From: Enterococcus malodoratus ATCC 43197
Lineage (GTDB): Bacteria > Bacillota > Bacilli > Lactobacillales > Enterococcaceae
NCBI RefSeq assembly: GCF_000407185.1
Contig: NZ_KE136481.1
Coordinates: forward strand, 1,464,136 to 1,528,135
Length of the DNA: 64,000 nt
Direction of reading: 5' to 3'
Positions 8,960 to 17,832 of this stretch are shown here, piece after piece. The stretch's first letter is position 1; each line of letters starts with the position of its first letter. The notes beneath the pieces were generated by a model. The model was not told the DNA's origin. It saw only the letters and a program-made list of their open reading frames with translations, and did no database searches. A program made the position numbers and the translations under genes.

Positions 8960-10391
8960 AAGCGCCTCCCTTAACCGTTAATAATAAATGCCCAAATTCG
9001 GCCCAATCCTCCGGTGTTGGCGGCCGCTTCCAAATCATTTGGTGGCATGGTAATGTATCAATCAAAAAATCAGACAAATAGATTTGGGTCTTCGTACTTA
9101 ATTTTTCTTCATAACAGATATTCATACTTTGCAACGAACGCAGCATCGTTTGAATGTATTCGTTATAGCTGCTGCCGTGAGAAAAATCGATGCAAATATA
9201 GACAGGGTCTTCTAATTCCTCAACTGAAATTTTCGTGATCAGGAAAAACAAATAATCATAGTACAATTTATTCCGTTCCTGTTCAGAATGAAAAAGTCCC
9301 TGTTGACCAATTCGTTCGATGAAATCTTGGATCAGCTCATCCAACTTAGGATTGATCTCTTGAAAGTAGCGGCGCTGGATTTTCGTCACAAAAGTCGTTT
9401 CGCGAAAATGATAGATTAGCCACTTCCGATTAATTCGCAGCAGTCCAGCTACTAATGACCGATCCTCTTTCAATCGAGCTAACTCAAATCGTGAATGGTT
9501 AGCTAAATATTGCAAAAACTCCTCCACCAATACTTCCGCCTGCTGGTTCTCATCTTGCTTGATAAATTGCAGTTCCTGTTGCAGATCAACCTCCATCATT
9601 TGGCAAAACAGCAGCAACGCAGCGATCTCGCGGCGCTTTTCTACTTGCGTCAACGTAAAATGATTGTACAGCCATTTTGAAAGATACTCAGTCGCCGCAT
9701 TTTCCTGATAATCAATGTAGTTATCGGCTATCCCGTGTCCTTTTCTCAGCCGAATCAATGCAACACTCATGTAGAAAAGAAATTTATGTTCCTTTGTTTT
9801 AGGCAGCGACAGATTTAAGTAATGTTCCAGATAGCGAAAAATTTCTTTGGCTTGTTTTTGAATCTCTTCATCAAAAGGACTCGTTAACCCGTTGAAAATC
9901 TCATAATATAAACCAAACAAAAAACTTCGAATCGAAAACTCATTTCCTATTAATTGATTTTTCTTTAACTGAAATCCTTCATCCGTCAACTGCTCTTTTA
10001 GACGTTTATATAAGCGATAAGTACTTGAACGGCTTACATGCAGCTCTTCAATTTGTTTATCCAAACTCGTTTCATTGGTCACATACCGATGAAAAATCTG
10101 ATACGTCAAACTACGCTTTACCAAAAAAAGCCGCATTTTTTTTACAATCGCATGGGTCAATCGATGAACCTCGATTTCACCTGTTTCAAGCAGTTCGATC
10201 GTCGCATCGTAGTGATTTTCCTCTAGCTCTGCTTGGAGTTCTTGCAGGTACTTTTCTAATTTATAGCGAGAAATTTCCAAAATATCTCCGAGCTGTTCAA
10301 TTGAGCAATACGCATTCTTATTTAATTCTAAGTACTGAAGTAAGTACCATTTATAGCGGTCATCATCTATCAATAAATCGTTTGCCTGCAT
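8952..10391 (-). CDS. Mga-family transcriptional regulator (operon-linked)
   Basis: A 479-residue cytosolic regulator of the Mga/AtxA type: an N-terminal winged HTH (QLGDILEISRYKLEKYLQEL, residues 34-53), a second HTH around residue 115-135 (EELHVSRSSTYRLYKRL), a central PRD-like region and a C-terminal EIIB-like segment. Family members activate surface-protein genes and respond to sugar phosphorylation. Its position as first gene of an operon with a secreted protein and a giant adhesin fits that role. The start follows AAAGGAG. A hairpin with a T tract lies in its leader (10506-10540). The target genes are inferred from position only. Confidence 0.85.
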   Translation of the reverse strand: MQANDLLIDDDRYKWYLLQYLELNKNAYCSIEQLGDILEISRYKLEKYLQELQAELEENHYDATIELLETGEIEVHRLTHAIVKKMRLFLVKRSLTYQIFHRYVTNETSLDKQIEELHVSRSSTYRLYKRLKEQLTDEGFQLKKNQLIGNEFSIRSFLFGLYYEIFNGLTSPFDEEIQKQAKEIFRYLEHYLNLSLPKTKEHKFLFYMSVALIRLRKGHGIADNYIDYQENAATEYLSKWLYNHFTLTQVEKRREIAALLLFCQMMEVDLQQELQFIKQDENQQAEVLVEEFLQYLANHSRFELARLKEDRSLVAGLLRINRKWLIYHFRETTFVTKIQRRYFQEINPKLDELIQDFIERIGQQGLFHSEQERNKLYYDYLFFLITKISVEELEDPVYICIDFSHGSSYNEYIQTMLRSLQSMNICYEEKLSTKTQIYLSDFLIDTLPCHQMIWKRPPTPEDWAEFGHLLLTVKGGAYE

Positions 10392-10871
10392 CTCTCGCTC
10401 CTTTCATACCACGATTAATAATTAACTAATTTTATTTAATTATATTATCCAAATCGATACATTTTAATTAGCAAAATAATCAATTTGTCCTTACTTTTTT
10501 TTATTCGCACAAAAAAAAGAGATTTGCATAATGCAAATCACTTTGAATCTATAGTTCAATATTAACATATTATTAATAAAATTTAAAAATATAATATGTT
10601 TATTTGGCAAAACAACAAAATATATGCCTTGTTCTTTTATTATATGCTTACTTTATGGTACCTTGCTCATTTTTAAAACTTATTTAATGAGAAAAGACAT
10701 AAGTTAAAAAATAATTATTTTCTGTTAATATTTTTGATAACTGAGGTCACCCGTTTTGCCTGACTCATTCATTTAAGAATCCAACTCAACAGCTCTAGAA
10801 CAAATTCTTTTACATTTTCTTTTACAATCACTATGCTAAAAATAATTTCAATTTGAGAGGAGTCTATTGAT
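10392..10871. other. Gene-less AT-rich divergent intergenic region
   Basis: No convincing ORF on either strand. The region is very AT-rich and must hold the divergent promoters of the Mga operon (minus) and the CPBP gene (plus). A TATAAT-like hexamer on the minus strand is at 10639-10644 without a clear -35. The only strong structure is the palindrome with T tract at 10506-10540. Confidence 0.6.
10506..10540 (-). terminator. Leader terminator/attenuator-like hairpin upstream of mga-type gene
   Basis: The 19-bp palindrome GATTTGCAT-A-ATGCAAATC (10521-10539) is followed on the minus strand by TCTTTTTTTT, the form of a Rho-independent terminator. It lies about 115 bp before the Mga start codon, with no minus-strand gene above it. 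Confidence 0.55.
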
Positions 10872-11624
10872 ATGGACAAACATTTTTTTATTGAGAAGAA
10901 AAATGATTCCCTAGATTTTCCCTTTTACAATGGAAAACCTAAAACTATTAATACGGCACAATGGGCAATTATTCTTGGAATACTTTTTATCGGTTTTCTT
11001 ATTTCATCTTTTTGGGATCCTAATACCTCTTCTTCTTTAGCATTTTTAGTAATCATCGTTTTTAGTTTTATGAAGCTTTTTTTTGGAATAGGAAGTTTGG
11101 CTCTATTTGCTGGAAAGGATGCCTTTCTATTATTTAGGAAGTTTAAACCAAAAGATTTACTATTTTTAGCAGGTATTTTGATCGTTGATTTTCTTTATGC
11201 AGGTGCCGCGGTCGTGATAGTCAACCTATTTGATCCGGCAAAAGCCAATCCAGCGGAGGTTTCGTCCACTCAAGCACATGGTCTAGAATTATTTTTGATC
11301 AACACATTGAGTAATATCCCTAATCTTTTAGGTGAGGAATTTCTCGCACTGCTGCCCTTCTTGGCGTTCTTGTATTTCTTCTACCAAAGAGCGCATTGGT
11401 CTCGTAATAAAAGTATCGCCATGGCGTTGCTCTTATCTTCGATTATTTTTGGTTTGCTGCACTTACCGACCTACCAATGGAATTGGCTGCAGGTCATCTT
11501 TGTGATCGGGTTAGGCAGGTCAATTGAAACGGCTGCCTATATTCGAACAAAATCCATATGGGCCTCTTTTCTTGTTCATTTTATGTTCGATACCTTGGCC
11601 TTCTTGGTAGGATTCTTGGCTTAG
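10872..11624 (+). CDS. CPBP family intramembrane metalloprotease-like protein
   Basis: A 250-residue integral membrane protein with about seven hydrophobic segments. The CPBP (Abi) signature is present: GEEFLALLPF near residue 155 (the EE pair), FGLLHLPT near residue 195 and LVHFMFDT near residue 237, which together supply the Glu and His residues of the family's active site. The usual Arg in EExxxR is absent. CPBP proteins process prenylated or peptide substrates and often act in bacteriocin immunity, but nothing nearby points to a bacteriocin. The start follows GAGAGGAG. It is a single-gene unit closed by the terminator at 11633-11657. Confidence 0.8.
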   Translation: MDKHFFIEKKNDSLDFPFYNGKPKTINTAQWAIILGILFIGFLISSFWDPNTSSSLAFLVIIVFSFMKLFFGIGSLALFAGKDAFLLFRKFKPKDLLFLAGILIVDFLYAGAAVVIVNLFDPAKANPAEVSSTQAHGLELFLINTLSNIPNLLGEEFLALLPFLAFLYFFYQRAHWSRNKSIAMALLLSSIIFGLLHLPTYQWNWLQVIFVIGLGRSIETAAYIRTKSIWASFLVHFMFDTLAFLVGFLA

Positions 11625-11632
11625 AATACAAA

Positions 11633-11657
11633 AAAACAGAGGAAATTCCTCTGTTTT
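11633..11657. terminator. Bidirectional terminator
   Basis: ACAGAGGAA-TTCCTCTGT hairpin flanked by A and T runs, between the convergent ends of the CPBP gene and the 61-residue membrane protein gene. Confidence 0.85.
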
Positions 11658-11662
11658 TGTTT

Positions 11663-11848
11663 TTATACTAATGTTCTGCCTTTGATCAATAAGATAACCA
11701 AGAGTCCCACCATCGCACCTAAGCACGCTCCCTGAAGCAGAGATAATACAAGATACATTCCATTGATTTTTTTGCCTCTCGCGAAGATATTCAAAATAAA
11801 TGATAGGACAAGTCCAACGATTGATAATACCAACAACACTTTTAACAT
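11663..11848 (-). CDS. Small two-helix membrane protein
   Basis: A 61-residue protein with two hydrophobic helices (residues 3-22 and 32-56) separated by a basic ARGKKING loop. The start codon follows a strong AAGGAGGAG site and a terminator follows at once, which supports a real gene. The family is not recognised. Confidence 0.65.
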   Translation of the reverse strand: MLKVLLVLSIVGLVLSFILNIFARGKKINGMYLVLSLLQGACLGAMVGLLVILLIKGRTLV

Positions 11849-12022
11849 ACTAGCTCCTCCTTTTGACTTTCGTCAGTAATAAATATACTCAAAGCCTGAT
11901 AGATTTCTGCCAAAGTGAAACTATTTTTTCAAGTTCTTGATCTATTCAGCGAAAAAGGCGGCGCTTCTAAGAAATCTGAAAGTATTGTTTCCTGTTTAGT
12001 GTAACCCGATCGCACATTTCGA

Positions 12023-12382
12023 TTAAAACGTTCGTTTTGCAATCGTGATATATTTTTTCAAGATACTTCCGCAGACGTATGATAAGGCCAAGAAGATCAA
12101 ACCAACTAAAAATCCAACGAAAACTTGCGGAAGTCCAGTCAACGTAACGAATAAGACGTTGAACGGTATATGCAGAATGCCAAAAAGATTCAGCATAGAA
12201 ATCGCCGGCAAAGCGACACCAATCATACCAAAAGCTCCTGTTAAAACGGACAAGATCGGCAAGATAAAGATTCCTGAAAAGACCACCGCTACACCACTAC
12301 CAATTCTTTCAAACATATTTCTCTCCTCCTTATTTCCTCCATTAACACCATAACTACTTTGCTTGTTCATTTTTTGTTCCAT
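12023..12382 (-). CDS. Small membrane protein under TetR control
   Basis: A protein with three or four hydrophobic helices. Two in-frame starts both have strong ribosome binding sites: ATG at 12380-12382 after AAGGAG (119 residues, with a polar N-terminal tail) and ATG at 12314-12316 after AAGGAGGAG (97 residues, MFERIGSG). The C-terminal part resembles the membrane region of DUF1700/HAAS-like proteins, but no function can be assigned. It lies below tetR on the same strand. A copy of the tetR operator at 12465-12485 stands between them, so it is probably a second target of that repressor. Confidence 0.65.
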   Translation of the reverse strand: MEQKMNKQSSYGVNGGNKEERNMFERIGSGVAVVFSGIFILPILSVLTGAFGMIGVALPAISMLNLFGILHIPFNVLFVTLTGLPQVFVGFLVGLIFLALSYVCGSILKKYITIAKRTF

Positions 12383-12464
12383 CTTAAACACTCCTTCTTT
12401 TTTTGTTTTTTATTTTTTATTCGCTTTATAGGTTTTATAAATAAAACGATGATTCCAGCTTTAG

Positions 12465-12485
12465 ATACCGAACGATGGTATGTAT
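12465..12485. promoter_or_regulatory. Second TetR operator-like site
   Basis: A 21-bp imperfect inverted repeat, ATACC-N7-GGTAT extended by GTAT. Its right nine bases GGTATGTAT are identical to the right half of the site at 13201-13221 over the tetR promoter. It is upstream of the small membrane protein gene. Confidence 0.55.
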
Positions 12486-12490
12486 AACTT

Positions 12491-12516
12491 TAAAATAAAA
12501 CTGCCTGTGCAGGCAG
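12491..12516 (-). terminator. tetR terminator
   Basis: CTGCCTGTGCAGGCAG hairpin (12501-12516) followed on the minus strand by TTTTATTTT; it lies directly after the tetR stop codon. Confidence 0.75.
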
Positions 12517-12519
12517 AGA

Positions 12520-13182
12520 TTATTTTTTTTGTTCATATAACTTGCGGAATTGTTCCAGCTTTTTGACGGCAGTAGCATCAAATACTTCAATTCCTAATTT
12601 ATCCATCATCTCTTGAAAAAGCGCGAAACGATTAGCGACACTGCTTGGATCATCATCATGGATCAATGGCGTTAACCAAATATTGATGAGTAATAAGATG
12701 ACCTCGGCCAATTCTTTGGGATACTCTGTTTGAATGGAGCCATCCGCGATTCCTTCTTCAATGATCGGCTGAACATAATGCGGCGCCGATTCTTTGAAAA
12801 TCCCTTCTAGCTGCATAACCAGCATCTGCGGGTTTTTAAGAAAATCCGGTGCCATTTGAAACATATCCTCTTGGCGGGGATTCTCTAATGCTGAAGTGAA
12901 CAAGGCTTGTAGTTTTTGCAAACCGGTCATATTCTTATTTTTTTCAAGCCGTTTAATATGTTCCAGCTCGTTCTCATTATTTTGATAAAGCTTGTCCATC
13001 ACACCATCCAAAATATCTTCTTTGGATTTGAAGTGATGATAGATCGCCCCTTTTGATAAGCCGCCAAGATTATTGACGATATCTTGAATCGAAGTATGTT
13101 CGTATCCCTTTTCTAAAAAGAGCTGCGCGGCCACATCCAAAATTTTATTGATCGTTTCTTCAGGATATTTATTACGTGCCAA
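12520..13182 (-). CDS. TetR family repressor
   Basis: A 220-residue regulator. Residues 1-50 form a typical TetR HTH (TINKILDVAAQLFLEKGY, then TSIQDIVNNLGGLSKGAIYHHFKSKEDIL), and the rest is an all-helical ligand and dimer domain. The start is TTG at 13180-13182 after AGGAGG with 8 nt spacing. Its promoter has a perfect TTGACA box and a palindrome over the start point (13201-13221), so it is almost certainly autorepressed. A second copy of that site precedes the downstream small membrane protein gene. The inducer is unknown. Confidence 0.9.
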   Translation of the reverse strand: MARNKYPEETINKILDVAAQLFLEKGYEHTSIQDIVNNLGGLSKGAIYHHFKSKEDILDGVMDKLYQNNENELEHIKRLEKNKNMTGLQKLQALFTSALENPRQEDMFQMAPDFLKNPQMLVMQLEGIFKESAPHYVQPIIEEGIADGSIQTEYPKELAEVILLLINIWLTPLIHDDDPSSVANRFALFQEMMDKLGIEVFDATAVKKLEQFRKLYEQKK

Positions 13183-13200
13183 GACGATTGCCTCCTATTC

Positions 13201-13252
13201 ATACATTCGGTTGGTATGTATATAATATAATCCCTTTCACCTTGGTTGTCAA
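13201..13252 (-). promoter_or_regulatory. tetR promoter with overlapping operator
   Basis: On the minus strand, -35 TTGACA (13247-13252), a 17-bp spacer and -10 TATATT (13224-13229). The inverted repeat ATACAT-N9-ATGTAT at 13201-13221 starts right after the -10 and covers the transcription start. Confidence 0.8.
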
Positions 13253-13271
13253 CAATTTTTGAAAAATTCAT

Positions 13272-14108
13272 TTAAAACGATTTTTTTCGCCGCAAACCTA
13301 CTCGCAGTTTCCCCTTCAGATGCTGATAGGTTAGGAACTGCTGCCGTTCTCGCTTGATTGCCTTATAACGCTTAGGCTGCTTTTTATAGAATTCTTGATG
13401 ATAATTTTCTGCTGGCCAAAAAGTTTCCGCTGCTCTAATTTCTGTAACAATCGGTTTACTATATCTGTCAGAGTCAATCACAGCTTGTTTCGTTTTTTCC
13501 GCAATCCTCTTTTGTTCGTCATTTGTTACAAATATGATCGGGCGGTACTGAGCACCCCGATCTTGAAATTGACCAGTGTCATCCGTTGGATCAGTGATTT
13601 GCCAATATAGATCAATCAATTCTTGATAGCGCACAACGCGTGTGTCAAAAATGATTTCTACCGCTTCAACATGACCTGTGGCGCCGCTGCTGACCTGATC
13701 ATAACTAGGATTTTCGATCGTCCCGCCGGTATATCCTGAAAGAACGGAGACAATTCCCGGATGGTTTTCGAAAGGTTCCACCATACACCAGAAACAGCCG
13801 CCAGCAAGAATTGCCCGCTCTTGATAAGCCGGATCAGTCACAAAATGCTTCTCCTTCACAGCTTCCTCGACGACCGGATCATTTCCAGTGATTTCTTGAT
13901 AAAAGTCCGTTACATCCGGTGTCAAATTATTTCGTAAAGCCAATGGACGCAATTCTGCCTCCAGCTTCGCCAATTGTTCTTTGAAATTTCCTTGGTCAGC
14001 TAACGCGTTTTTAGTCGTCGTTAATAAGTAGCGCTCCCACTCACGAGTATTCGGATTCAAGATCAGATTATAAATCCTTTGCAGCACTTCTTCTTGAGTC
14101 AATTGCAT
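13272..14108 (-). CDS. msrA: Peptide-methionine (S)-S-oxide reductase with N-terminal extension
   Basis: It reduces methionine-S-sulfoxide in proteins. The MsrA catalytic motif GCFWCM is near residue 105, with conserved GYTGG and the downstream Tyr/Asp/His segments ([20 protein letters not shown]). The first roughly 90 residues form a helical extension that is not part of the classical ~170-residue enzyme but is common in lactic acid bacteria. No MsrB domain is fused. The ATG at 14106-14108 is preferred because the ATG nine bases upstream directly abuts the AAGGGG site. It is transcribed alone, upstream of tetR on the same strand. Confidence 0.9.
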   Translation of the reverse strand: MQLTQEEVLQRIYNLILNPNTREWERYLLTTTKNALADQGNFKEQLAKLEAELRPLALRNNLTPDVTDFYQEITGNDPVVEEAVKEKHFVTDPAYQERAILAGGCFWCMVEPFENHPGIVSVLSGYTGGTIENPSYDQVSSGATGHVEAVEIIFDTRVVRYQELIDLYWQITDPTDDTGQFQDRGAQYRPIIFVTNDEQKRIAEKTKQAVIDSDRYSKPIVTEIRAAETFWPAENYHQEFYKKQPKRYKAIKRERQQFLTYQHLKGKLRVGLRRKKSF

Positions 14109-14199
14109 TGTTTCCATCCCCTTACTCGATGATAAATGTCTGAAATCATCTGCAATTTACCACAATTTACTTGAATAATCGAATAGTTGGATTGGGTAA

Positions 14200-14235
14200 A
14201 AAAGAAGAACCGCAAAATTTGCAGTTCTTCTTTTA
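14200..14235 (-). terminator. Terminator of the beta-glucosidase operon
   Basis: GAAGAAC...GTTCTTC hairpin with GCAAA/TTTGC inner arms and a T run on the minus strand, just after the beta-glucosidase stop codon. Confidence 0.8.
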
Positions 14236-14239
14236 AAAT

Positions 14240-16459
14240 TTAAAGTAATTCAAATTGTTCTTGCTGTGTATCATTTGCATTTCTGCCAACAAATACGATG
14301 AAATCACCAGGTTCAGTGCCAAACTGCATGTCCTTCATATAGTAATATAAATCATTTCGTTGAAGTTGGAACTCGATAATTTTCTCTTCATTCGGTGATA
14401 ATTTTACCTTTTGGTATTTTTTCAGCTCCTTGACCGGACGAACTACTGAGCCGGTAATATCTTGAATATACAATTGAACAGTTTCCAGATATTCATAGGA
14501 AGAAGTGTTTTTCAACTTAATCGAGATGTTCAAGTCCTCAGTCATTTGTTTTGAGTTTAATGTTAATTCACTATAAACAACTGTCCCATAACTTAATCCA
14601 AATCCAAAAGGGAATAACGGCGCATTAGCACTGTCTAAATACTTCGTAACGAACCGACCTCTGTGCGTACTACTGTTTAACGGGCGGCCTGTTTTGAATT
14701 CATTGTAGGACATTGGCAATTGACCCACATTTTCTGGAAATCCCATACTAAGTCTCCCCGAAGGATTTACTTTTCCAAATAAAATATCTACTAATGCATT
14801 TCCACCTTCAGTTCCTGGGAACCACGCTTGAATGATTGCATCCATCTGCTCGACTTCTTTTGCAAACGTCAAAGGCCGACCGCTGATTGCAATCAAAATA
14901 TTCTTTTTGCCTAATGAAACCATCTTCTCCATAAATTCTTTTTGAACCGTAGGAAGAGAGATATCTGTTCGACTGCCTGCTTCTCCGCTTTGCATCGTGT
15001 GTTCACCCATCGCATATATGATAATGTCTGCTTGTTCGCCTGCCTCAAGGGCTTGTTTTAAAGCAATACCTTGTTCTTCATCCGACATTCCTAACGAATG
15101 AATCTGTTCTTTGGTTGCTCCAAACTCACCTAAAAACTGATAATCCGCTAATAGCCCGCAGCCTTTTTCAAATGAGAATGTTTCACTTGAAAGTTCTTTT
15201 TCAAGTGCTGATTTGATCGAAACAACATCTGAACTTTTCCCATGAACTGCCCACAGGCCAATCAGATCTTGTTCATCACCGTATGGTCCGACCAATAGGA
15301 TTCTTTCTTTATTTGGTGTCAACGGAAGCAGTTCTTCTTTATTTTGCAATAGTACAATTGACTCTTGTGCAACTTTTCGAGCCAGTCTTCTATTTTCTTC
15401 TGTTAACAAGGTCTGTTGTTCTTGCCCGATAGTACTACCTCGATAGGGATCTTCAAACAAGCCTAAATCATTCTTCAATTTCAAGACCCGCCATACCGCA
15501 TCATTGACTAGATCAGTATCAATCGCTCCATCACTGATTAACGGCTCCAATTCATTGGCATAACAACCCGTTTTCATATCAATGTCGTTTGTTGCCTGCA
15601 TTGCTAAAAGTGTTGCTTCACGTTCATCTTTTGCTACACCATGTGCAATTAATTCTTGAACAGCAGCGTAGTCAGAGATGATCACACCATCAAAGCCCCA
15701 TTCTTCGCGTAAGATTTCTTTCAATAAAAATTCGTTACCTGTCGCAGGCATCCCATCATAGGTGTTGAAGGATGTCATAACTAATTTTGCTCCTGCATCA
15801 ACTGCTGACTTATATCCACTTAAATAGTCTTGTCTTAATCGACGTTCACTCATATCAACGGTATTGTATTCCCGTCCCGCTTCTGCAGCCCCATAAGCAG
15901 CAAAGTGCTTCACGCAAGATGCGATTCCTTCAAGTCTCCCGCCACGCTCCTGTTGTAATCCGCGAACCATAGCCTCTGCGAAATCAGCATTCAACTGAGG
16001 GTCTTCTCCTGTTGACTCTAAACAACGCCCCCAGCGAGCATCCCGAACTAGATCCACCATCGGTGCATAGGTTACGTGAGCACCTGCCGAGCGTGATTCT
16101 CGAGCAATAACACCATAAGCTTCTTCAATCAGCTCAGGGTTCCAAGTTGCCCCTAAACCTAACGGGATTGGAAAGATCGTACGATAGCCATAAATAATAT
16201 CAGCCATAAACAGCAGAGGAATTTTATGCCGACTATTTTTCAAGTATTTTCCCTGAACGTCTCGTGTCGTCTCCGCACCTGTCACATTCAAGACAGAACC
16301 AACAACGTCAATCGTTTCCTGAGTAATTCCCAACTTCTTTTTCGGACCAACCGCTAACTCTTCACTATGAAAAAAATCACCTGATAACTGAACCAATTGT
16401 CCGACTTTTTCCGTCCAAGTCAACGAATCCAATAGTTCTTTTAATTTTGCTTCTTGCAT
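14240..16459 (-). CDS. bglX: Glycoside hydrolase family 3 beta-glucosidase
   Basis: A 739-residue GH3 enzyme. The N-terminal TIM-barrel domain has KHFAAYGAAEAGR and the nucleophile segment GFDGVIISDYAA (about residue 259, Asp). The alpha/beta sandwich domain follows with GEHTMQSGEAGSRTD, and a C-terminal fibronectin type III-like domain ends the protein. There is no signal peptide, so it acts in the cytoplasm, hydrolysing beta-glucosides that enter unphosphorylated. Its start overlaps the PTS gene stop in a TAATG arrangement, so the two are translationally coupled. Partnering with a PTS permease is slightly odd because PTS products are phosphorylated; the true substrate is open. Confidence 0.92.
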   Translation of the reverse strand: MQEAKLKELLDSLTWTEKVGQLVQLSGDFFHSEELAVGPKKKLGITQETIDVVGSVLNVTGAETTRDVQGKYLKNSRHKIPLLFMADIIYGYRTIFPIPLGLGATWNPELIEEAYGVIARESRSAGAHVTYAPMVDLVRDARWGRCLESTGEDPQLNADFAEAMVRGLQQERGGRLEGIASCVKHFAAYGAAEAGREYNTVDMSERRLRQDYLSGYKSAVDAGAKLVMTSFNTYDGMPATGNEFLLKEILREEWGFDGVIISDYAAVQELIAHGVAKDEREATLLAMQATNDIDMKTGCYANELEPLISDGAIDTDLVNDAVWRVLKLKNDLGLFEDPYRGSTIGQEQQTLLTEENRRLARKVAQESIVLLQNKEELLPLTPNKERILLVGPYGDEQDLIGLWAVHGKSSDVVSIKSALEKELSSETFSFEKGCGLLADYQFLGEFGATKEQIHSLGMSDEEQGIALKQALEAGEQADIIIYAMGEHTMQSGEAGSRTDISLPTVQKEFMEKMVSLGKKNILIAISGRPLTFAKEVEQMDAIIQAWFPGTEGGNALVDILFGKVNPSGRLSMGFPENVGQLPMSYNEFKTGRPLNSSTHRGRFVTKYLDSANAPLFPFGFGLSYGTVVYSELTLNSKQMTEDLNISIKLKNTSSYEYLETVQLYIQDITGSVVRPVKELKKYQKVKLSPNEEKIIEFQLQRNDLYYYMKDMQFGTEPGDFIVFVGRNANDTQQEQFELL

Positions 16460-17736
16460 TACTCATCAACTCCTTCGGCTGCTTGTTCATCCTTGTAAGT
16501 ACGCAAGTCTAATCGTTTAAACCACGGATACCACAAAACTGGCGACAACACTAATTGAATAAATAACTGTAATATGATAATTGATATACTTCCTTCAACG
16601 GCCGCATGGAAACCAATTGGCAAGCCAAAGATTGCCTGAACCCCAATAAATTTGGCGACGATCCCCAGTTTTGTCAATACATAGGCAATGATCAATGCAA
16701 TTGTATTGTTTGTAATGAATGGAAACGCCAAATCAAAATTCAGTACTAAAGGAGTTCCGAAAATGACCGGCTCGGTTATTCCAAACAAAGCCGGAACGAT
16801 TGATATCTTCCCAACTTGGCGATACTGCTTGCTCTTAGCCCGCAACATCAGCAAAACCAGTCCTAAACCTAAACCACTCCAAGTAATGATATTAAAGAAT
16901 GCTAACCCAACGATATTTGGTGGAGTTAATCCGGCTTGGACGGCATTCAAGTTTTCAACGTCCATTGCTAACCACAACGGTGTAACCAGCGGCATAATAA
17001 CATTTGTTCCGTGAATCCCGAAGAACCACAACACTTGCTGCAAAAGACTTAATAAAATCATCGCTGCAATCGAACCGCCTATCCCTTTCAAAGGTTCTTG
17101 AATGATGCTGTAAACAAATTGATGCATGCTACCAAACGCAGTCAAACTAAACAATAAATCAACAATTGCAAATAAAAGACCAATCAAAATCGTCGGAATC
17201 AATGCCTCAAATGTTTTTGTCACCATTGGAGGGACTCCTGCCGGCATTTTAATCGTCCAGCCGCGATGCTTAATTGCTAAATATAAACGAGCGCTTACAA
17301 TTCCGACAATCAAAGCTGAGAACACCCCTTGAGCACCGAGCCAATTAGTTGGAATCCCCATTGAATCATCAGCCATTTTACCTAAAGGGGTGATAATCAG
17401 AAAACCGACCAATGAGATAATTGATGCAGAAATCGGATCTTCGTCCTCATCTAATTTTTTAACTAAATGATAGGCGATCAAAACAGCGATATAAACAGCT
17501 AATGCCCCAAGTGTCATCGTATTTACTTTAGACAACAGATCAGTTACTTTATCCAATTTGGCCAATGATGGAACCATCCCCATCAAAACAACGATTAATA
17601 CTGACATTGAACCAATGAAAAGTGGACCCAAGGTTGCCATCATAGCGCCAGAAATCGCTTGTAGATATGGGTTGGCTCCCAACTTATCAAACCATGGATT
17701 CAGTTTGTTAAATAAATTTGTAATTTTCTCTTTCAA
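16459..17736 (-). CDS. PTS IIC permease, cellobiose/lactose (CelB) family
   Basis: A 425-residue membrane permease with about ten helices, typical of the lactose/cellobiose EIIC family: ISGAMMATLGPLFIGS in helix 1, the WFFGIHGTNVIMP loop near residue 240, and the TEPVIFGTPLVLNF substrate loop near residue 325. It translocates and phosphorylates beta-glucosides using separate IIA and IIB proteins that are not encoded nearby. The start is TTG after GAGGAGG. A cre-like sequence lies just upstream (17763-17776), and the AraC regulator upstream is probably its activator. Confidence 0.9.
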   Translation of the reverse strand: MKEKITNLFNKLNPWFDKLGANPYLQAISGAMMATLGPLFIGSMSVLIVVLMGMVPSLAKLDKVTDLLSKVNTMTLGALAVYIAVLIAYHLVKKLDEDEDPISASIISLVGFLIITPLGKMADDSMGIPTNWLGAQGVFSALIVGIVSARLYLAIKHRGWTIKMPAGVPPMVTKTFEALIPTILIGLLFAIVDLLFSLTAFGSMHQFVYSIIQEPLKGIGGSIAAMILLSLLQQVLWFFGIHGTNVIMPLVTPLWLAMDVENLNAVQAGLTPPNIVGLAFFNIITWSGLGLGLVLLMLRAKSKQYRQVGKISIVPALFGITEPVIFGTPLVLNFDLAFPFITNNTIALIIAYVLTKLGIVAKFIGVQAIFGLPIGFHAAVEGSISIIILQLFIQLVLSPVLWYPWFKRLDLRTYKDEQAAEGVDE

Positions 17737-17762
17737 TGTTTCTCCTCCTCATCAAACGATTG

Positions 17763-17776
17763 TTATAACGCTTTCA
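17763..17776. promoter_or_regulatory. cre-like catabolite repression site
   Basis: TTATAACGCTTTCA matches 12 of 14 positions of the CcpA consensus TGNAARCGNWWWCA and lies about 27 bp before the PTS start codon, consistent with glucose repression of the PTS/beta-glucosidase operon. Confidence 0.5.
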
Positions 17777-17832
17777 TTATAGAGGCGTTAGGCCTTCTAA
17801 GTCGTTCCGCTTTTTTACGACAAAGTGGAAAC

